From positions 1 through 62,000 of the forward strand of contig CAJNDS010002096.1 of NCBI GenBank assembly GCA_905221605.1: a stretch of 62,000 nucleotides of DNA, written 5' to 3'. Positions within the stretch are counted from its first letter, which is position 1, and every line of letters starts with the position of its first letter. Shown here in pieces: positions 35,551-47,896 of the stretch. The notes below the pieces were generated by a model. The model did no database searches. It was given only the letters and a program-made list of their open reading frames with translations, and was not told the origin of the DNA. Position numbers and translations under genes: made by a program. Source of the DNA: Symbiodinium natans (taxonomy: Eukaryota > Sar > Dinophyceae > Suessiales > Symbiodiniaceae).

Positions 35551-35699
35551 TCCACGGCCGGCACCGGGGAGCCCAGCACACCACGACAAGGGGGGGTGCA
35601 GATCTGACTGCGCGCGCTTCGATCAGCCATTCGGGGAGATCCACCCCCCTTAGACGGCAAATGGCTGATCAAAGTGCATGCGGTCCACCATCGTCCATT

Positions 35700-35958
35700 G
35701 TTTCACTGCCATGCCATGCCCTCGGCCAGGGCCGATCCTTGCACTTCTCCATGATCGAGCACTTGTACTGAGAGAGGCTCATGTGCGTCGCGCCGCTCGC
35801 TGACTGTCGCTGCCCATGGCTCTGGTAGCTGCTGATGTTGCTACAGTCTTGAGCAACTGTTGCAACCCTTGAGATGCATTGGGCAGTGGACAGGGCGTGT
35901 TGAAGCTCCTCCAACACAGGCTGCATGCATGTGCAGGTGGTACAAAGCTCAGGGCACC
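35700..35958 (-). CDS. Candidate Cys-rich exon upstream of the 35.2 kb gene
   Basis: After an acceptor CTCAG/G at about 35958 the minus strand reads CPELCTTCTCMQPVLEELQH and continues open to about 35669 with regular Cys residues. Several possible donors exist (for example GTTGCA), so the 3' border is not fixed. Upstream near 36000 a short acidic reading (DYDDSFSAQPE) ends at a GTGAGC donor. Probably 5' exons of the gene ending at 34173. Confidence 0.35.
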
Positions 35959-36259
35959 TGAGACATCGTCCCCGAAGCGGGCACATGCTCACTCCGGCTG
36001 GGCAGAGAAGCTGTCATCGTAGTCATCCCCGTCGCAGTCATGGTCTCACAGGGAGTCGGCAGATCTGCCGGCTGTGCGACTTTTGCCTGCGTGGTGATGA
36101 CCTTGCTCCTCGGCGTCGAGGGTTTTGGAGAGCACGGGCACGATGGCTCACTGACACTCTAAGGGCGCAGGCGACTCCCGAGTGGGCGGCCGCGACGCTG
36201 CACCTGCAGATCAATCCAAGAAAGATTGTCCACGACCACTCAAGATCCAAAACTAAGAG

Positions 36260-39205
36260 GTGACAAAATTCTCAGGACAACCAACGCTGACCCTAAGACG
36301 AATGGAGATGCTTGAAGCGGACTGCGATACTTTTACTACCAGCTTCTTCGACGGTGGCAACCAACGTCTGGGACATGCATTTGATCGATGAACATTGACC
36401 GCAGCATAACATCCAAACGGACGTCTGTCTATCTTCTATCGGATTGACATTCGATTCGGATTTCTTCGGTATAACATAGGACGGACACACTGTCCCCGTC
36501 CGCATTCGCAAACACGAGAAGCACAGGAACAGGACGAAAGGGTCAGGAAGGTGGGAGCAGAACCATCGAATCTTTCGCCCAAATGGCGACGGCATGCACA
36601 AAAGCGCTCAGTGAAAACAACAAGCGACCTCCCTCTGCCAGTGGGTGAGTGAACGAGGAGCTATAATCTATAAAAATGTTGCCATTTCGAGCGCGAGCAT
36701 TTTGCAATACAATTCGATTATGAAAATGCTCCGTGTCGTTCTTGAACGTTTGCTTCGCAGGCTTTCGCGACAGGGTACCCTCCTCGTGTCGTGGGGTGCA
36801 AAGCCCGGGGCTCCGGTTGGGAAGTCCTGGTGCAGGCTATCCCCATACCCGAAACCCACGCCCTGCACAAAAACGAGCGCAAGCCCGAAGACCAGGACAC
36901 CCTCAAGCCTACAACTCCGAAACCGACAACCCTTAAGTGCGAACCTGAAAGGCGCACGCAAAAACCTCGAAAAGACGAGTGTTTCTGTTTATGAACACAA
37001 TTCTAAAGCGTCTAGATGCTTTAAGAATGACAATGATAATGCATGAGGGGAAAGAGTGAGCTTTCCTGAAACTGGAAACTTTCATGGGTGCTTGTTTATG
37101 GATTAGGGGTGAACACCATTACTCCCGCAAGAGTTAGCGCTTCCGCCCTGTATCTGTCTCTGTTCTGATGTAACTTGACCTTGGTCGCTAGCCTTGTTGT
37201 TGCGCCTCATTCGACTCAAGAGCAAGCAGATTAAGAGAAACGTGCGGAAGCACCCACCGACCACACTTCCGCATACTTTCGCCACAGCAGAGCAGGTTTT
37301 GGAACGACTGCCCCATGATTTTCCCGTAATAAACTTAACGCAAGTTAGATGAACAAGCTCATTAAAAAAAAAAAAAAAGCCATTCCAAGAAGCGGGCATA
37401 TGCCTTTGAAGGCTTCTGTTGTCAAAACAGCCTGTTGCACCTTTCGGGCCTTGCCCTAGTTTCTGGCTGGAAAGCTCGTACAAAAAACTCGAGGCACACA
37501 ACAGGACAGAGCTTGGACGAGGCACTGCTTCCTTTTTCAGCTGTAGTATAGGCGGGATTCTCGGGCAAGACTCTTTGCAGGACTCTCCGGGGCTGTTCAC
37601 TCCAGGGATTATCAGTGAGATAGCAACCGCAACCCCACCGAGGTTGAGGAATAAACGACCATGGGCAGCCCAGGTGCAGGAACCTAGACCCTGAACCCTA
37701 AACCCTTGTTTCAGGTGCAGGTGCTCCTGGCCTGGAACGAGCCGGCTTTGTGACGGGAGTGGGCCCTCAGCCGGCCTTTGGTGCTGACTCGTCACATCTC
37801 GTCTGATGCACTTCGCAGTTTACGGTTTCGGGCAGTTTAGGGTTTCGGCTTTCGGGCCTCACCTCAAGATGTCTGCATCCACTCTAGGCGGCCCGGCGCT
37901 GGACGGCGCATTTGCCGGAGGGCCTGCTGATGATGCCTCGACGGAGGCTTGACTATGTGCCCGCAATGGGCACATATGGCGGTAAATGTCTGTTTCACAT
38001 GAGGCGGAAAAGGAAAGTTACACTCAAATGCCCGGGGAAAGCTACCCTCATCTACCCTCGCGATTGACTTCTGCATAGCATAGGTAGAGTTTTCAGAAGG
38101 GCTTTTGTGTTCCCCTGTTCAAAACAGCTGTCAACTGAAAGACTCGCCGTGTCCAGAGGCCCGCACTGCTCCCACAAAGAAGGCCGTGCCTCTCCAATGA
38201 GGAGCTCGACGCAAGTGTATAACAAATCTGCACAAAAACCGCAGTTTATCGCTTGTAGGATACTCAGCTGGGTTTGTTTTCAACAAGACTTTAGGAAGCC
38301 TAGTCAGCCAGGGTCCAGGTCTTGGCTCTCCCGAAAGTCTCTTCACACTTCGCATGTGGTGTCAGCAACGTAGAAATATTACTAATTATTGATTCCAAGA
38401 AGTAGAAGAAGGACCTGCTGCTGCACGTTTTGACCGGGCCGGGCGTGTGTCGTCAACCTGATCGAGACACACACACACACACACATCACTTTCAAGCACC
38501 CATGCTGACTCTTGCATCACATCTGAAGCATCCGAAGAAGGCAGGTTCGCGAGGGTTGCCTTGGCGATTGCGGAGCATCGAATCGCGGCGAGGTGGGTGG
38601 TGAGGCCCCAAAATGACCTGCCACCCACGCGAGCTGCAACCTCCCGTGCTCTATGACTCTATGAGACAGGGAAGATACCTTGAAGGGGGCAGAGAGGTCT
38701 CAGCGCCTGCTGCCACAGTGGAGCGGGCTGGACCGGTACAAACAATGAAGGCCTTGGTCTGTGCCACGAAGGAGTTCCAAACAAGAAACAAAAAGAAGCA
38801 AAAACTGGTTTTGTCCTCAGGGTCTCCCACCTCGCGGGAGCGGCTAAGCACGTCCACGGCAACCTGCCCGTAGGATGTCGTAGGACCATAGGATACAATT
38901 GCCGTTGTTATTCGTCAAGAGCGGGGGTCCCCATTATCTCATCAAATAGCGGTGCCTCTGGTATCATCCGCGGTGAGACCATTGGATGGACGAACTGTGA
39001 CCTGCAACATGCAACCAGCTTGCGAAAATCTTCCGCGCTCGTGACCATGATCCAAGTAAGGTTGAATCCTAATATGCTTCATGGGGTCATGGGGCAATAC
39101 TGAAGAATCTGATTTCTTCAATCGTCAATTGCCACTGTTTGGAAGAGCTGCAGCTTGCCTGGCAGTGGATGAGAGTGCCGGATGCGCTGGTACGCGTGGG
39201 CTTGA
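36260..39205. other. Gene-poor stretch
   Basis: No exon supported. Contains CCCTAAA-like patches at about 37685-37710 and 37818-37850, a 15-base A run at 37365, and an AC microsatellite at 38469-38484. The long minus frame at 37103-37795 spans the A run and looks accidental. Confidence 0.35.
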
Positions 39206-39209
39206 GTAC

Positions 39210-39272
39210 CTCATACACGTTCTGTCCAAACTTGCCAAGTGCTTGCAGGTTGTCAGGTATCAGGCAATCAAG
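39210..39272 (-). CDS. Candidate exon, unknown protein
   Basis: Acceptor GTTCAG at 39273 and donor GAG/GTACTC after 39210 enclose 21 codons reading LDCLIPDNLQALGKFGQNVY plus E, phase 0 on both sides. The same frame is open further upstream. No family recognised. Confidence 0.4.
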
Positions 39273-39274
39273 CT

Positions 39275-41040
39275 GAACGTCACGCCCAGTTCGGTGGTCA
39301 AGGTGCGCCACCCAGTTTGCTGTTGCGGAGGGTGACAGAGTGGGCCGAGGCCTGGGAATAAGACGGGCGGTTGCAGTCCCAACCATCTCACGAGTCACTG
39401 TAAAAAGTCAGCGGCATCAGATCTGGGGGCAGCGGTAAGGCGCTTGTCTTCAACAACAGTGTTGGCATTTTAGGGTTGCGTGTGTTTTCGTATGCTGTCA
39501 TTGTTGGTTTGAAGGGGATGGTTCAAGCAAGGTTTTTTGGATTGCGCAGCTCTGAGTTCTCACAAAGATGGGCGCGGTCTTGCGATAACAGTCGAGGTCT
39601 GAACCGCTCGCCTACGGCCACGCATGCTGCGCATGCTGCCCACACAGATGCATCCAGACAGGGAATGGCGACAGAACAAGTTTGCGCCATCGATATCGAC
39701 ATTACACCATTGAGAGACTAAAGCCCTTGCGATGGGCATTGCACGGGGCCAGAACATGGGTGGGATGCAGTGATGCTGCTGACTTCCCTTGCAGTTGCAT
39801 GCAGTCGCATCTGGTACTCTTCTCCAGCTCTATCAAAGACATCACGCACATGTACAGTACTGCTGGTACCGGAGCTTGCTCAACAACTGATGTGGCACCA
39901 GACTGAACTGCACGGCACCAAATGAGCCGAATGTGACGTGAGTTTGAGCTACAACTGCCGACGTCCACTATACTCAGAGCCTGGAGGGTCCCACGACTCA
40001 ACACGAGCTTGAGGTGGTGCCGCGAGAGAACAAGCCATTCACACCCTCCAAAGGGGCACCCAGGGTCTGAAGCTTGTCTTCACAAGCACTTGCTAAGGGT
40101 GCTGCGCAGCCTCTGCCCCAGAAGGCACCTTCATCAGAGCTCCACAAAACCATAGCCGCGATACTGCTGCAGTGCACCATCAAGCTTTGAAGAGCCTGGC
40201 CACTCTTTCGGACATCCTCGACCTAGAATGCCCCCAACTCTTGCTCCAAGCGACCCCAACCACCGCTCGGTGCAGCGTTGATGGTGACGCCACTTGCGGT
40301 GCATCTTGGCGTTGCAGGGCATGGTGTTGAGGTCTATGGGGACACCGGGCTCGTGTCACTCATACCCATGGCGTTGCCAGCGGGAAGGACAGTTGCACGT
40401 GCGGCATGATGCCATGAGACTTCAGCCACTGATGAAAATGTAGATTGCAGCTTGGCGTCATTTGCATGCCGGCATGGACATCATCCGCTCCTGTCAGCCA
40501 CTGTCAGGACGAACCAGTAAGCAAGCATCTGTTTCTGAAGCTTGAGGCAATAGCTCATCCAGACCTTGTGAGTTGTGAACTTTCACCAGCATTCAGGAGG
40601 ACTTGTGCGACTCTCAGCCAAGTGTCAATGGGGCGCAATGCACCAGGAGCCACGTTGGGTGGAACCTTAGAGACACAGAGTTCTTCCGAATTCTGAATCC
40701 TAACGACATGTTGAACTTTCTGCTGAAGGAGTCATGCACAGAAATGTGTTTGGGCCAAGCCCTGCACCCGATATCCCTGGGGGGTCGAGATCATGAGTGG
40801 CCACCACTTGGATCAAAAATGCATCCGTGCACCGGACCGACAAAGGAGTTACTTCGGTGCTCCATTCAGGTTCGCTGGGATGCAAGAGTCTTGGCCGTGA
40901 CTTGAGCTTGGGCTTTGCCGCAGGCAGTCAGCACACTCTGCTATCAAGTCAACAAGAGTTGCGGATGCATCATGGAGCATCACGGAACAATATGGAACAA
41001 GAAACAGCTGCGGGCGGAAGTGCGAGCAGCTAACCCCCCT
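39275..41040. other. No supported gene
   Basis: Several short frames on both strands, none with decisive exon borders. Confidence 0.3.
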
Positions 41041-41050
41041 CCAAGAGTTA

Positions 41051-41126
41051 CAGGAAGCTGCAGGAAGCTGCAGGAAGCTGCAGGAAGCTGCAGGAAGCTG
41101 CAGAAAGCTGCAGGAAGCTGCAGAAG
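41051..41126. repeat. 10-base minisatellite CAGGAAGCTG
   Basis: Seven to eight tandem units, one with A for G. On the minus strand each unit reads CTTCCTGCAG, which looks like a 3' splice site, and an exon lies just upstream at 41223-41333. Confidence 0.95.
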
Positions 41127-41222
41127 TTCTGTTTTAACCGCGGTCTGGCCTTCACTGCCCAAACCTTGGTGCTGCGGCCACAACTTCGGGGACTCAATGG
41201 GACTTAGTTGCAGAAGCGATAC

Positions 41223-41333
41223 AGGCACAAACGGCAAAAAATGCAGAGATGGCGCCAAGGACTGCTGGGTGCGGTGCGTACGCAAGGCATCACCAACAAG
41301 ACGGCGCGTCTTGGGATCCTCCACGTCGAGGAC
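41223..41333 (-). CDS. Candidate exon, unknown protein
   Basis: Acceptor GCGCAG/G and donor CCT/GTATCG bound 37 codons, VLDVEDPKTRRLVGDALRTH and then a hydrophobic end HFLPFVP, phase 0 on both sides. The frame continues open past this donor into the 10-base minisatellite, so the exon could be longer. No family recognised. Confidence 0.5.
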
Positions 41334-42918
41334 CTGCGCTCTGCTGCGGCATGCACCGGCATGCTGCATGGGAATAGCAGAGACGGGAGCGTCCGACATA
41401 CATTCGCACGGGGGTCTCAGAGCCATGCAGACAGTCATCAAAAGACATCAAGTCAATCCCTGACAAGCCTGACTTTCTCAAGGGCATGAGCACTGCGGAC
41501 TGGGCAGGGTCCATGATGCCACGAGGCATATCACATCAGTCTGCCATACTAGTGGCACACATTACCGCATTTGCGCGTAGCACAACAGAAGGCTCGAGGG
41601 GCGTTTCAGCTAGCAACGAACATAGATTGAAATTCGATCTGATGGGCAAGCTAGTGCTCAAAAGAACAATCCACGGCCAAGGAGCAGACCGATCGATGTT
41701 GTATTGAACGACTAATTAGCACACAGACTGCACACATACATCACGCCTTTTGATCTGCAACCCCACATCTGTGACCCAGCTAGCGAAAACCGACTGATGC
41801 GCCAGACATGGTGCGACATGCGAGACTTGGCTAGATTCTGTTAGATGAATGGCGGGTACGTGTAGAACCCCACATAACACCACGACGACTGGACTTCTAA
41901 AGCTGTCCAAAGCGACTCACTGACTCAGACCGCTCCAAGCCTGCAGCACGTCATCGGCAACTTTTCGGAGCTGCTTCCTGCGGAAAAAGATGGTGCGAGG
42001 TGGTGTGCCACGTGCAGCTGCACCTCCAACAACAGGCAAATCTTGCCTCACGGCATGTGTCGACCTTGGCAAGGCGAGCTGACGTGGGCTACTATCTTGC
42101 GCCCGGCATTCGTTGGAAGTGGGGCTGTTGGTGGCGCAGGCTTCTGAAGATTATGAATTGCCATAATGCCATGCCGTTCCCGACGTTTCCAAGAATGATT
42201 GATACGTAACAAGCCCCTCCTGAATTTGTTTCGACCAGCCTCTGAGAAGCTGCTTCACGAGTAAATCGCTTATAGGAGCGGACCCTGTTCAGTGCTATGT
42301 TTCCTTCCATGTGCTAGATACTTCAACTGCAGAACGCCTCCAACACTCGAAGGCTTCCAACTGATACTGGAATGTCTTGGTCTTCTCTTCGGCATCGCTG
42401 CCATCCTTTTGCTCCCGGACTCGGCGACATACATTAATTTCTGCATACGAGCAGCTCCATCAGCGCAGCTGCCTGCCAAGCAGCACGCAGAATGGCTGAC
42501 ACGACACACGACCCACTCCGCTGGCCTGTCGAAGGAGCCGAACTGCTTCCTTTGCATCCCATGCCTGTACAACAAGAAAGGTTGACTCAAATGGACTGCC
42601 GATGGAACAGCTCATGAGTGCTAGAGTCTGCTAGAGGTTGTGGAAGCAGCCTTGGAAAACACATACTCCTTTGCGCTCTGAGCATTGTGACGGTGGCCTC
42701 CTTACATGCAGCGGCTTGTTTTGCCATCTGCTCCGCCTGTGCCCAACGACAGGAAGTGGCGTAAAACTTTATAGGATTTACGAGTCAAGCGGTGCATTCC
42801 AGCTGCAGCTCTCATTTCTCCAGTTGCTACTGCCAGAAATCTTTTCGACAACAAACTTGAGGAGGCCTTGAAAGCTACATCGGAGGGGACCTGACACAAC
42901 CCGCTTGCACCCTGCCAC

Positions 42919-42972
42919 CTGCGTCGTGATCGCGCATATCGCGCCTGCCTCAACACTTTGGTCAGGCAGGGC
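42919..42972 (-). CDS. Candidate exon, unknown protein
   Basis: ACACAG/G acceptor and CAG/GTGGCA donor around 18 codons, ALPDQSVEAGAICAITTQ, phase 0 on both sides. A second donor about 29 bases further on is possible. It may belong to the gene downstream of 43324 on the same strand or to a separate one. Confidence 0.4.
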
Positions 42973-43323
42973 CTGTGTCCTTGAAGCAAGGTTTATTATA
43001 TGAGAATCAAGGTGCACAGGCTCAGGCATCTGTCGGAGAACAACTCGCAAAATAATGAACGGCTCTCACTCTCGTCATTCCTTTTACTCTCCTCTTTCTG
43101 TCCTGGGCGTGCGCGGCTTCGCTTTCTTGGCTGCTCGCTTCGCGACTCGACGGGCCAGCCTCTTCCGTCTCTCCGCCTGGTGGCACATGGCATGCGATGT
43201 TATGCGATGGCTGGCGGCGCGCGGCTGATTGATTTCTTCTTTGGCACTCATGAACTGTTCTCTGTGTACCCCCCCGTTCTGCCTTCCAAACTCAAAACCA
43301 CTCAAGTACTCAGAGAAGGGGAT

Positions 43324-45097
43324 TTAGTTCGTGCCAGTGCTTGGGCTGAACCTCAACCCAATAATGTCTTCCAGGTGAGCTTCACGGCTAAGGGAAGGGA
43401 CTAGCAAGTGCGCCTTCAGATTCAACTGCTGCATTAAACGCAGCACGTATGAAATCTTCTGAATAGAAGGCGTTGCATCTTCGTCCTCCCGTGCAACCAC
43501 ATCTCTCCCGCCTCGGCCCGCTTCCAGCACGCCTCCGGGCTCAAGATGTCAGCAGCGCCACAAAACTCTCACTAGGCGCTCTGGACTAGGAATGCTGAGA
43601 GTAGACTGTCGCGTCTGGTCCGCTTCGATGTTCACTACTGTTTGCGACTCTTCGTGCCGGTGCTGTCTCAGCCACCGATGCACCTTTGCGGCCCGGATCG
43701 CAGCTTGGAGCGGCGTCTCCCCTGGACTGGACGCCTGATTCCAAAAGAGCTATAAAACTAGGACACAAGGACCACAGGCGCTAGATCAACTGCTCGCCAT
43801 CTCTTGCCGACCCTCACCCAAACGGCAAGAAAAGTCTCTGGCTTGGGCTGGCTTCTAGCAATTGGCCCCAAACAGTGTGCTAAAACTATGGGCTTCTTTA
43901 TCTTCTTTCGTTCAGAGCAAAGGAAATGGTTGAGGTGCGCATATGCACCCATTCATGTCCCAAGCTCGATGGACCTTCTTGGGCCGTCCTTGTCCTTGAC
44001 AAGCACATCAAAGCAATTCTCCACATTCTCTTGGTACCGAGAACTGATATAGTCATACTTTTTCGCTCAGTCTTGTTCTCCATCCCTTTGCCGAGCCGCT
44101 TCTGCTGCACGGCGCGCTGCCGCAGCTGCACTCCTTTAAGTTGGCATACGAAATTTCTCTGGGGAGGCGTTGGAAAGCCGACAGCCTGCAAGCATCTGTA
44201 AGCCTAATTAAGCGACAACATGCTCCCTCGCACGTGTTCTTCCCGCAAGTCCAGATCCCGCCGCGGCTTGCAGGCATGTGAGCCTGAGATTATTCTCAGG
44301 CACGGGTCGCATCTGCAGTCCTAGGTAGCACATGAAGGCGTTCATGCAGCCGGGCGTAACCTGCCGAGCTGCCCGATGCTCTGGCATGGCATCAAAGGAT
44401 GCTCACATGGATGCTTTGTCTGGCTTTGTGCGAGGTGTCTGTACGCAGCAGGCGTGCTAAATGTGGCCATGGTCCTAGCAGCCTGATTCGCTACGTTGCG
44501 ACTGCTGTAGTGAAGAGAGCGAAGGAATACGACAGATCTACTAGTGTAAAAAGAATTGCCACGAAAGGTAACCTCGCATCATATAGTTCATAGGTTAAGT
44601 TACGTAAGGCATCCTAGCAAGTCGAGCCCTGCCTAGGCTCGGTCCATGTCAAAGACACGGAGAGGGAAACCTGGATATTTGCTTCACGTCCCAAGACACA
44701 CTGCTGACGGACCGAATCTGCGGCATTTCGTAGCAGACGCAACGCTGTCCTGACTGTGAACAAATTCAGCTGCAGTTCCAGGCTATGGCAGGGAAGCAGG
44801 CAAGGCTTCGTTAACATTCGATGAGGTTGGCATTTGCAGGCTTGACGGAAGTGATGGCGAGTTGAGCGAGTTGACAGGCCCACGACGGGGATGTTCGTTG
44901 CTGGACGTAAGGCCAGTTCTGAGTATGAGCAGGGCCATACAGGCAGAGCTCTCATGATTCATCGAGAATGCTTGCTAGGATCTTCACAAGCAAGCGATCA
45001 CAACAGCACTACCTCAATTCCGTCAGACCTATCGAGCCAACCTCCCGAAGAGAGTGGGCATGCTTGTGATGCCTTTGATTGCTTTAGTCTGCCGGTC
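43324..45097 (-). CDS. Unknown protein, five exon-like segments
   Basis: Segments: 45042-45097 (DRQTKAIKGITSMPTLFG), 44671-44769 (LNLFTVRTALRLLRNAADSV), 43975-44133 (two helical parts), 43573-43734 (54 codons; ETPLQAAIRAAKVHRWLRQH) and 43324-43485 (IQKISYVLRLMQQLNLKAHL, later SREAHLEDII, stop). Donors are GTTGGC, GTTTCC, GTCCAT and GTGAGA. The last two segments join in phase across an 87-base intron; the others are not all phase-compatible, so exons are missing or two genes are merged here. The start GETPLQAAIRA of the fourth segment resembles the opening of an ankyrin repeat, but one unit is not enough to call it. The segment 43975-44133 holds an in-frame TGA at 44067-44069. Confidence 0.45.
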
Positions 45098-45942
45098 CTG
45101 CCAATGGCAGAAATCCGACAGATTGTGCTCCTATCTACATCGAACAAGGACGGCACCAGACCATTCGGAAAAGTGGTGTCTTGCTGCCCTTGCCTCTCCC
45201 ATCAGATCAGATGCTAGCCGCTGGCCCATGGCAGGCCTGCTGCGAGTGGAACTGGTTCAGCGTTCTGGTTGTCGTGGCCATTACATGCAGCGGAGGTAGC
45301 GGTCTTCACTAGGGCACATGTGTAGACGTTTGAGTTGGCTGCCGGCTGCACTCTGCCTTCCTCGCTCTGCTTCATCGGGATTCAAGAGTGATCTGAATTG
45401 ACCCTTGCACCTCGGGGGTGCGCTGCCCAGAGTCCGACTTGCCTGGATGCAAATGACTTGATCGAGCTGAAATAAACTACTGTAGCTGCACCTCGAACGA
45501 TTGCTTTAATTGTTCCAACAGTCAGTCTCTCTTCTGCGACCAACCCGCCTTCTGCTTGTCAGGAGGCCACCATGACCTTCGCAACTCGGGCTCTGCTCTG
45601 GCTTTGCAGCTGCATGCGGGGCTGTGGGGTGGGGTCTCGTTCCATCTTCTGCTGGGGATCAATGGCATTCAGTATACCCCTACAAAACCGTAAGCCCACG
45701 AAAATTAAACTGCACACTTCGACGGCTGGAATGCCCTGCTCGACATTGAAGCGGCCTGGATCAAATAGAGAGGCAAGGCTTGAAAGTCTTTGAAGACGCA
45801 GAAGACCCGCGGCCTCGCGTCATTGACATTCAAGCATACCAAAATTACCAAACTCGTGCAAGCTTTAAAAATATTGGCAATCTCCCAAATGTCAGGAACC
45901 CCCACCGCCGTGCGTCGTCGGTTGTCGCGTCAAACCGCTTAC

Positions 45943-46315
45943 CAGAAGCGTCGCAGCGTGGAGGCTCCAGGAGACCCTCCTGCAAGGCAACGTGGACGTT
46001 GGATACGTGAAGATACATGAGGTGAATGGAAATAACTCGCGAGATCTCCCACCTACAGTAGAGTCGGCTAGGTTGGCACGATGCTGATCCCTCACTTATC
46101 CGTGCCTTTCCGCGAGTGAAGTTCCCGGGCCTGACGATGAGAAGGTTCACGGCTGCAGGCATCCATGAAAACACGTCTGTAGGCGCATGCATCGAAGGCC
46201 CAGGCAGCACGCCGGCCAGGAGCAGCGCTCGGCTGGACTGTGTCCGCCCGGCAAAGCGCAGGGCGTATGCCTGGATCAAATCCACAGGCAGGCCCATCGA
46301 ACCATATATGGAGAG
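45943..46315 (-). CDS. Two candidate exons, unknown protein
   Basis: 46096-46315 follows a GCCAG acceptor and ends at a strong GTGAGG donor. Two frames are open through all 220 bases, one reading LSIYGSMGLPVDLIQAYALR and the other FDGPACGFDPGIRPALCRAD. 45943-45979 is a 37-base exon between TTGCAG/G and CTG/GTAAGC and can be joined to either frame. Exon positions are better supported than the protein sequence. Confidence 0.4.
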
Positions 46316-46375
46316 CTGGCAGCCCCGGAAAAGCCAGGGAAATGAGGAGATGCACTGCTGTACATTTACAAGTAT

Positions 46376-46425
46376 CCATACATATATACATATGTACATA
46401 CATATATATATATACACATATTATA
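46376..46425. repeat. AT-rich TATATACATA patch
   Basis: Alternating ATAC/ATAT sequence of about 50 bases with little GC, in a window that is otherwise about half GC. Confidence 0.9.
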
Positions 46426-46844
46426 TCTATTTTATCCATTGTTGTACACTCACCCAATAAAAGCACTATAAACCCTACCTCGCATGCTATCGCACGGGCC
46501 AGCACCCAGATCTAGTTCAGAACTCCCCTATCGTTCCCAGGCTCCAGCCGGATCTTCCGCAAAGTACACGCCACGCCCCAGTTTGGAGCCATGCCTTTCC
46601 AAACTTGCACGTGGCTCACATGGCGTAGTTCCATAGGGAAATGCATCCGACATGACAGCTTTAAATCAACACCAGTGGAAGAAATTCTATTGATCATGCC
46701 TTCTTCTGCCCTGCCTTGCGTTGAAGGCGTATGCCCGATTGAATCCGTGTCGCCTGCACGGGTCGCGCATGTATGATCCCGGCTGGCGGTTCGCCAACCC
46801 CCCCCAACCTCCCCATGGCATCCTCCCCCTGCCAATCCCGTCTC

Positions 46845-47100
46845 CCGACCGAATCCCTAAACCCGAAACACCCTACCACGCAGCTATTAACCTAAACCCG
46901 AATTTTCCTGGACTTTAAACCCTTAACCCTACCCTGCAACCTTGAACCTAAAACCGAAATTCAATACTAAGCCCTAAAGCCTAAAGCCATAAAACCCTAA
47001 ACCCCTAAACCCCTCAACCCCTTCGCCCCTTCACCCCTTCATCCCTTAACCGCTTCTCCCTAAACTTATCGCCAAGTCATAAACATAAACCTTATATCAC
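46845..47100. repeat. Long degenerate CCCTAAA-like patch
   Basis: About 250 bases of AACCCTAAACCCCTAAACCC-type units, decaying into CTTCGCCCCTTCACCCCTTC units. The longest such patch in the window. No perfect telomere array, so not a chromosome end. Confidence 0.9.
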
Positions 47101-47752
47101 AGGGAGGGAGGGATTCGCCGCATAAAAGTCGCATTGCTACAGAAGCTGCACAGTGCAACAGCGGCAAGGGCATGCTCTAGTCGATTGGTGGAACCTGTTG
47201 GTGTGAAACCTTCATCATCCGTAAAGTCATGCACATAGATAATTGCTAGCACCTAAGCACCATCTGAGCAACACCAGCACGGGGCACAGCATTTGCGTGG
47301 CAAGAGCATCTCAGTGCCAGACACGATGTTCGGTACACATTCCCAAGCCGTTCCATGCCACAAGAAGCGTTCCTGCCGACCGCGTACTGCAACTGAAGCA
47401 ACCCCTGTCAAGCAATGGGCAGAGCAAACTCTGACACCTTTATGTTGCCACACAAGCAAATGTCAAAACCAAGCAGCTGCCACAATGGTAGTGACAGTGC
47501 AAGACAGCAACAGGGCAGTCCGGGCCCAAACTCTCACGGACCTCAAGGCTCTGCGAAACAAGCGCTAGCATGGCTAGAATTGAAACACCACCACTGCACA
47601 GTATCGGCTTTCATCTCCGGGAATGTAAGCAAAACCTAAGCCCTGGGCTGCACTGTATGCCACAGCTGGTGCCCCCGCTACGCCGGAGACTCGCGCAGTG
47701 AAGCCTCGAAATCAAGTTTTGAGAGGTGCAGTACGGCAGTATGATGCAGTGC

Positions 47753-47896
47753 TCACGGCCTCTTATGGTGTGTTGTGAACTTAAGGGACCCGAGGGCGGC
47801 CGAGGCGCCGATGCGCGCCCCTGGTGGGAGCCGTGCCGAGAGCTCGCGGAGAGCACGGCGGAATGGCTCGGGAACCTCTGCCATGCTCTCCAACAT
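47753..47896 (-). CDS. Short protein or terminal exon, unknown
   Basis: From an ATG at 47894-47896 the minus strand reads MLESMAEVPEPFRRALRELS and ends TTHHKRP, stop. The frame is open further upstream to about 47930 (ANWDLSTSPNYLE). Composition is strongly coding-like (amphipathic helix, then Ala/Gly-rich part). No acceptor decides between a terminal exon and a 47-residue protein. No family recognised. Confidence 0.45.
   Translation of the reverse strand: MLESMAEVPEPFRRALRELSARLPPGARIGASAALGSLKFTTHHKRP

Noticed and set aside
37103-37795. Minus-strand frame of 230 codons
   Set aside because: Includes a poly-A run read as poly-Phe and CCCTAAA-like sequence; no exon borders or coding character.
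42292-42585. Plus-strand frame with a hydrophobic segment (LECLGLLFGIAAILLLPDSA)
   Set aside because: Coding-like but isolated, with no clear acceptor and against the local strand; not strong enough to annotate.
43192-43404. Plus-strand frame with a good GTGAGC donor
   Set aside because: Overlaps the better supported minus-strand terminal exon at 43324-43485; strand is against the neighbourhood.
46845-47100. A chromosome end
   Set aside because: The CCCTAAA-like units are degenerate and flanked on both sides by gene-bearing sequence.
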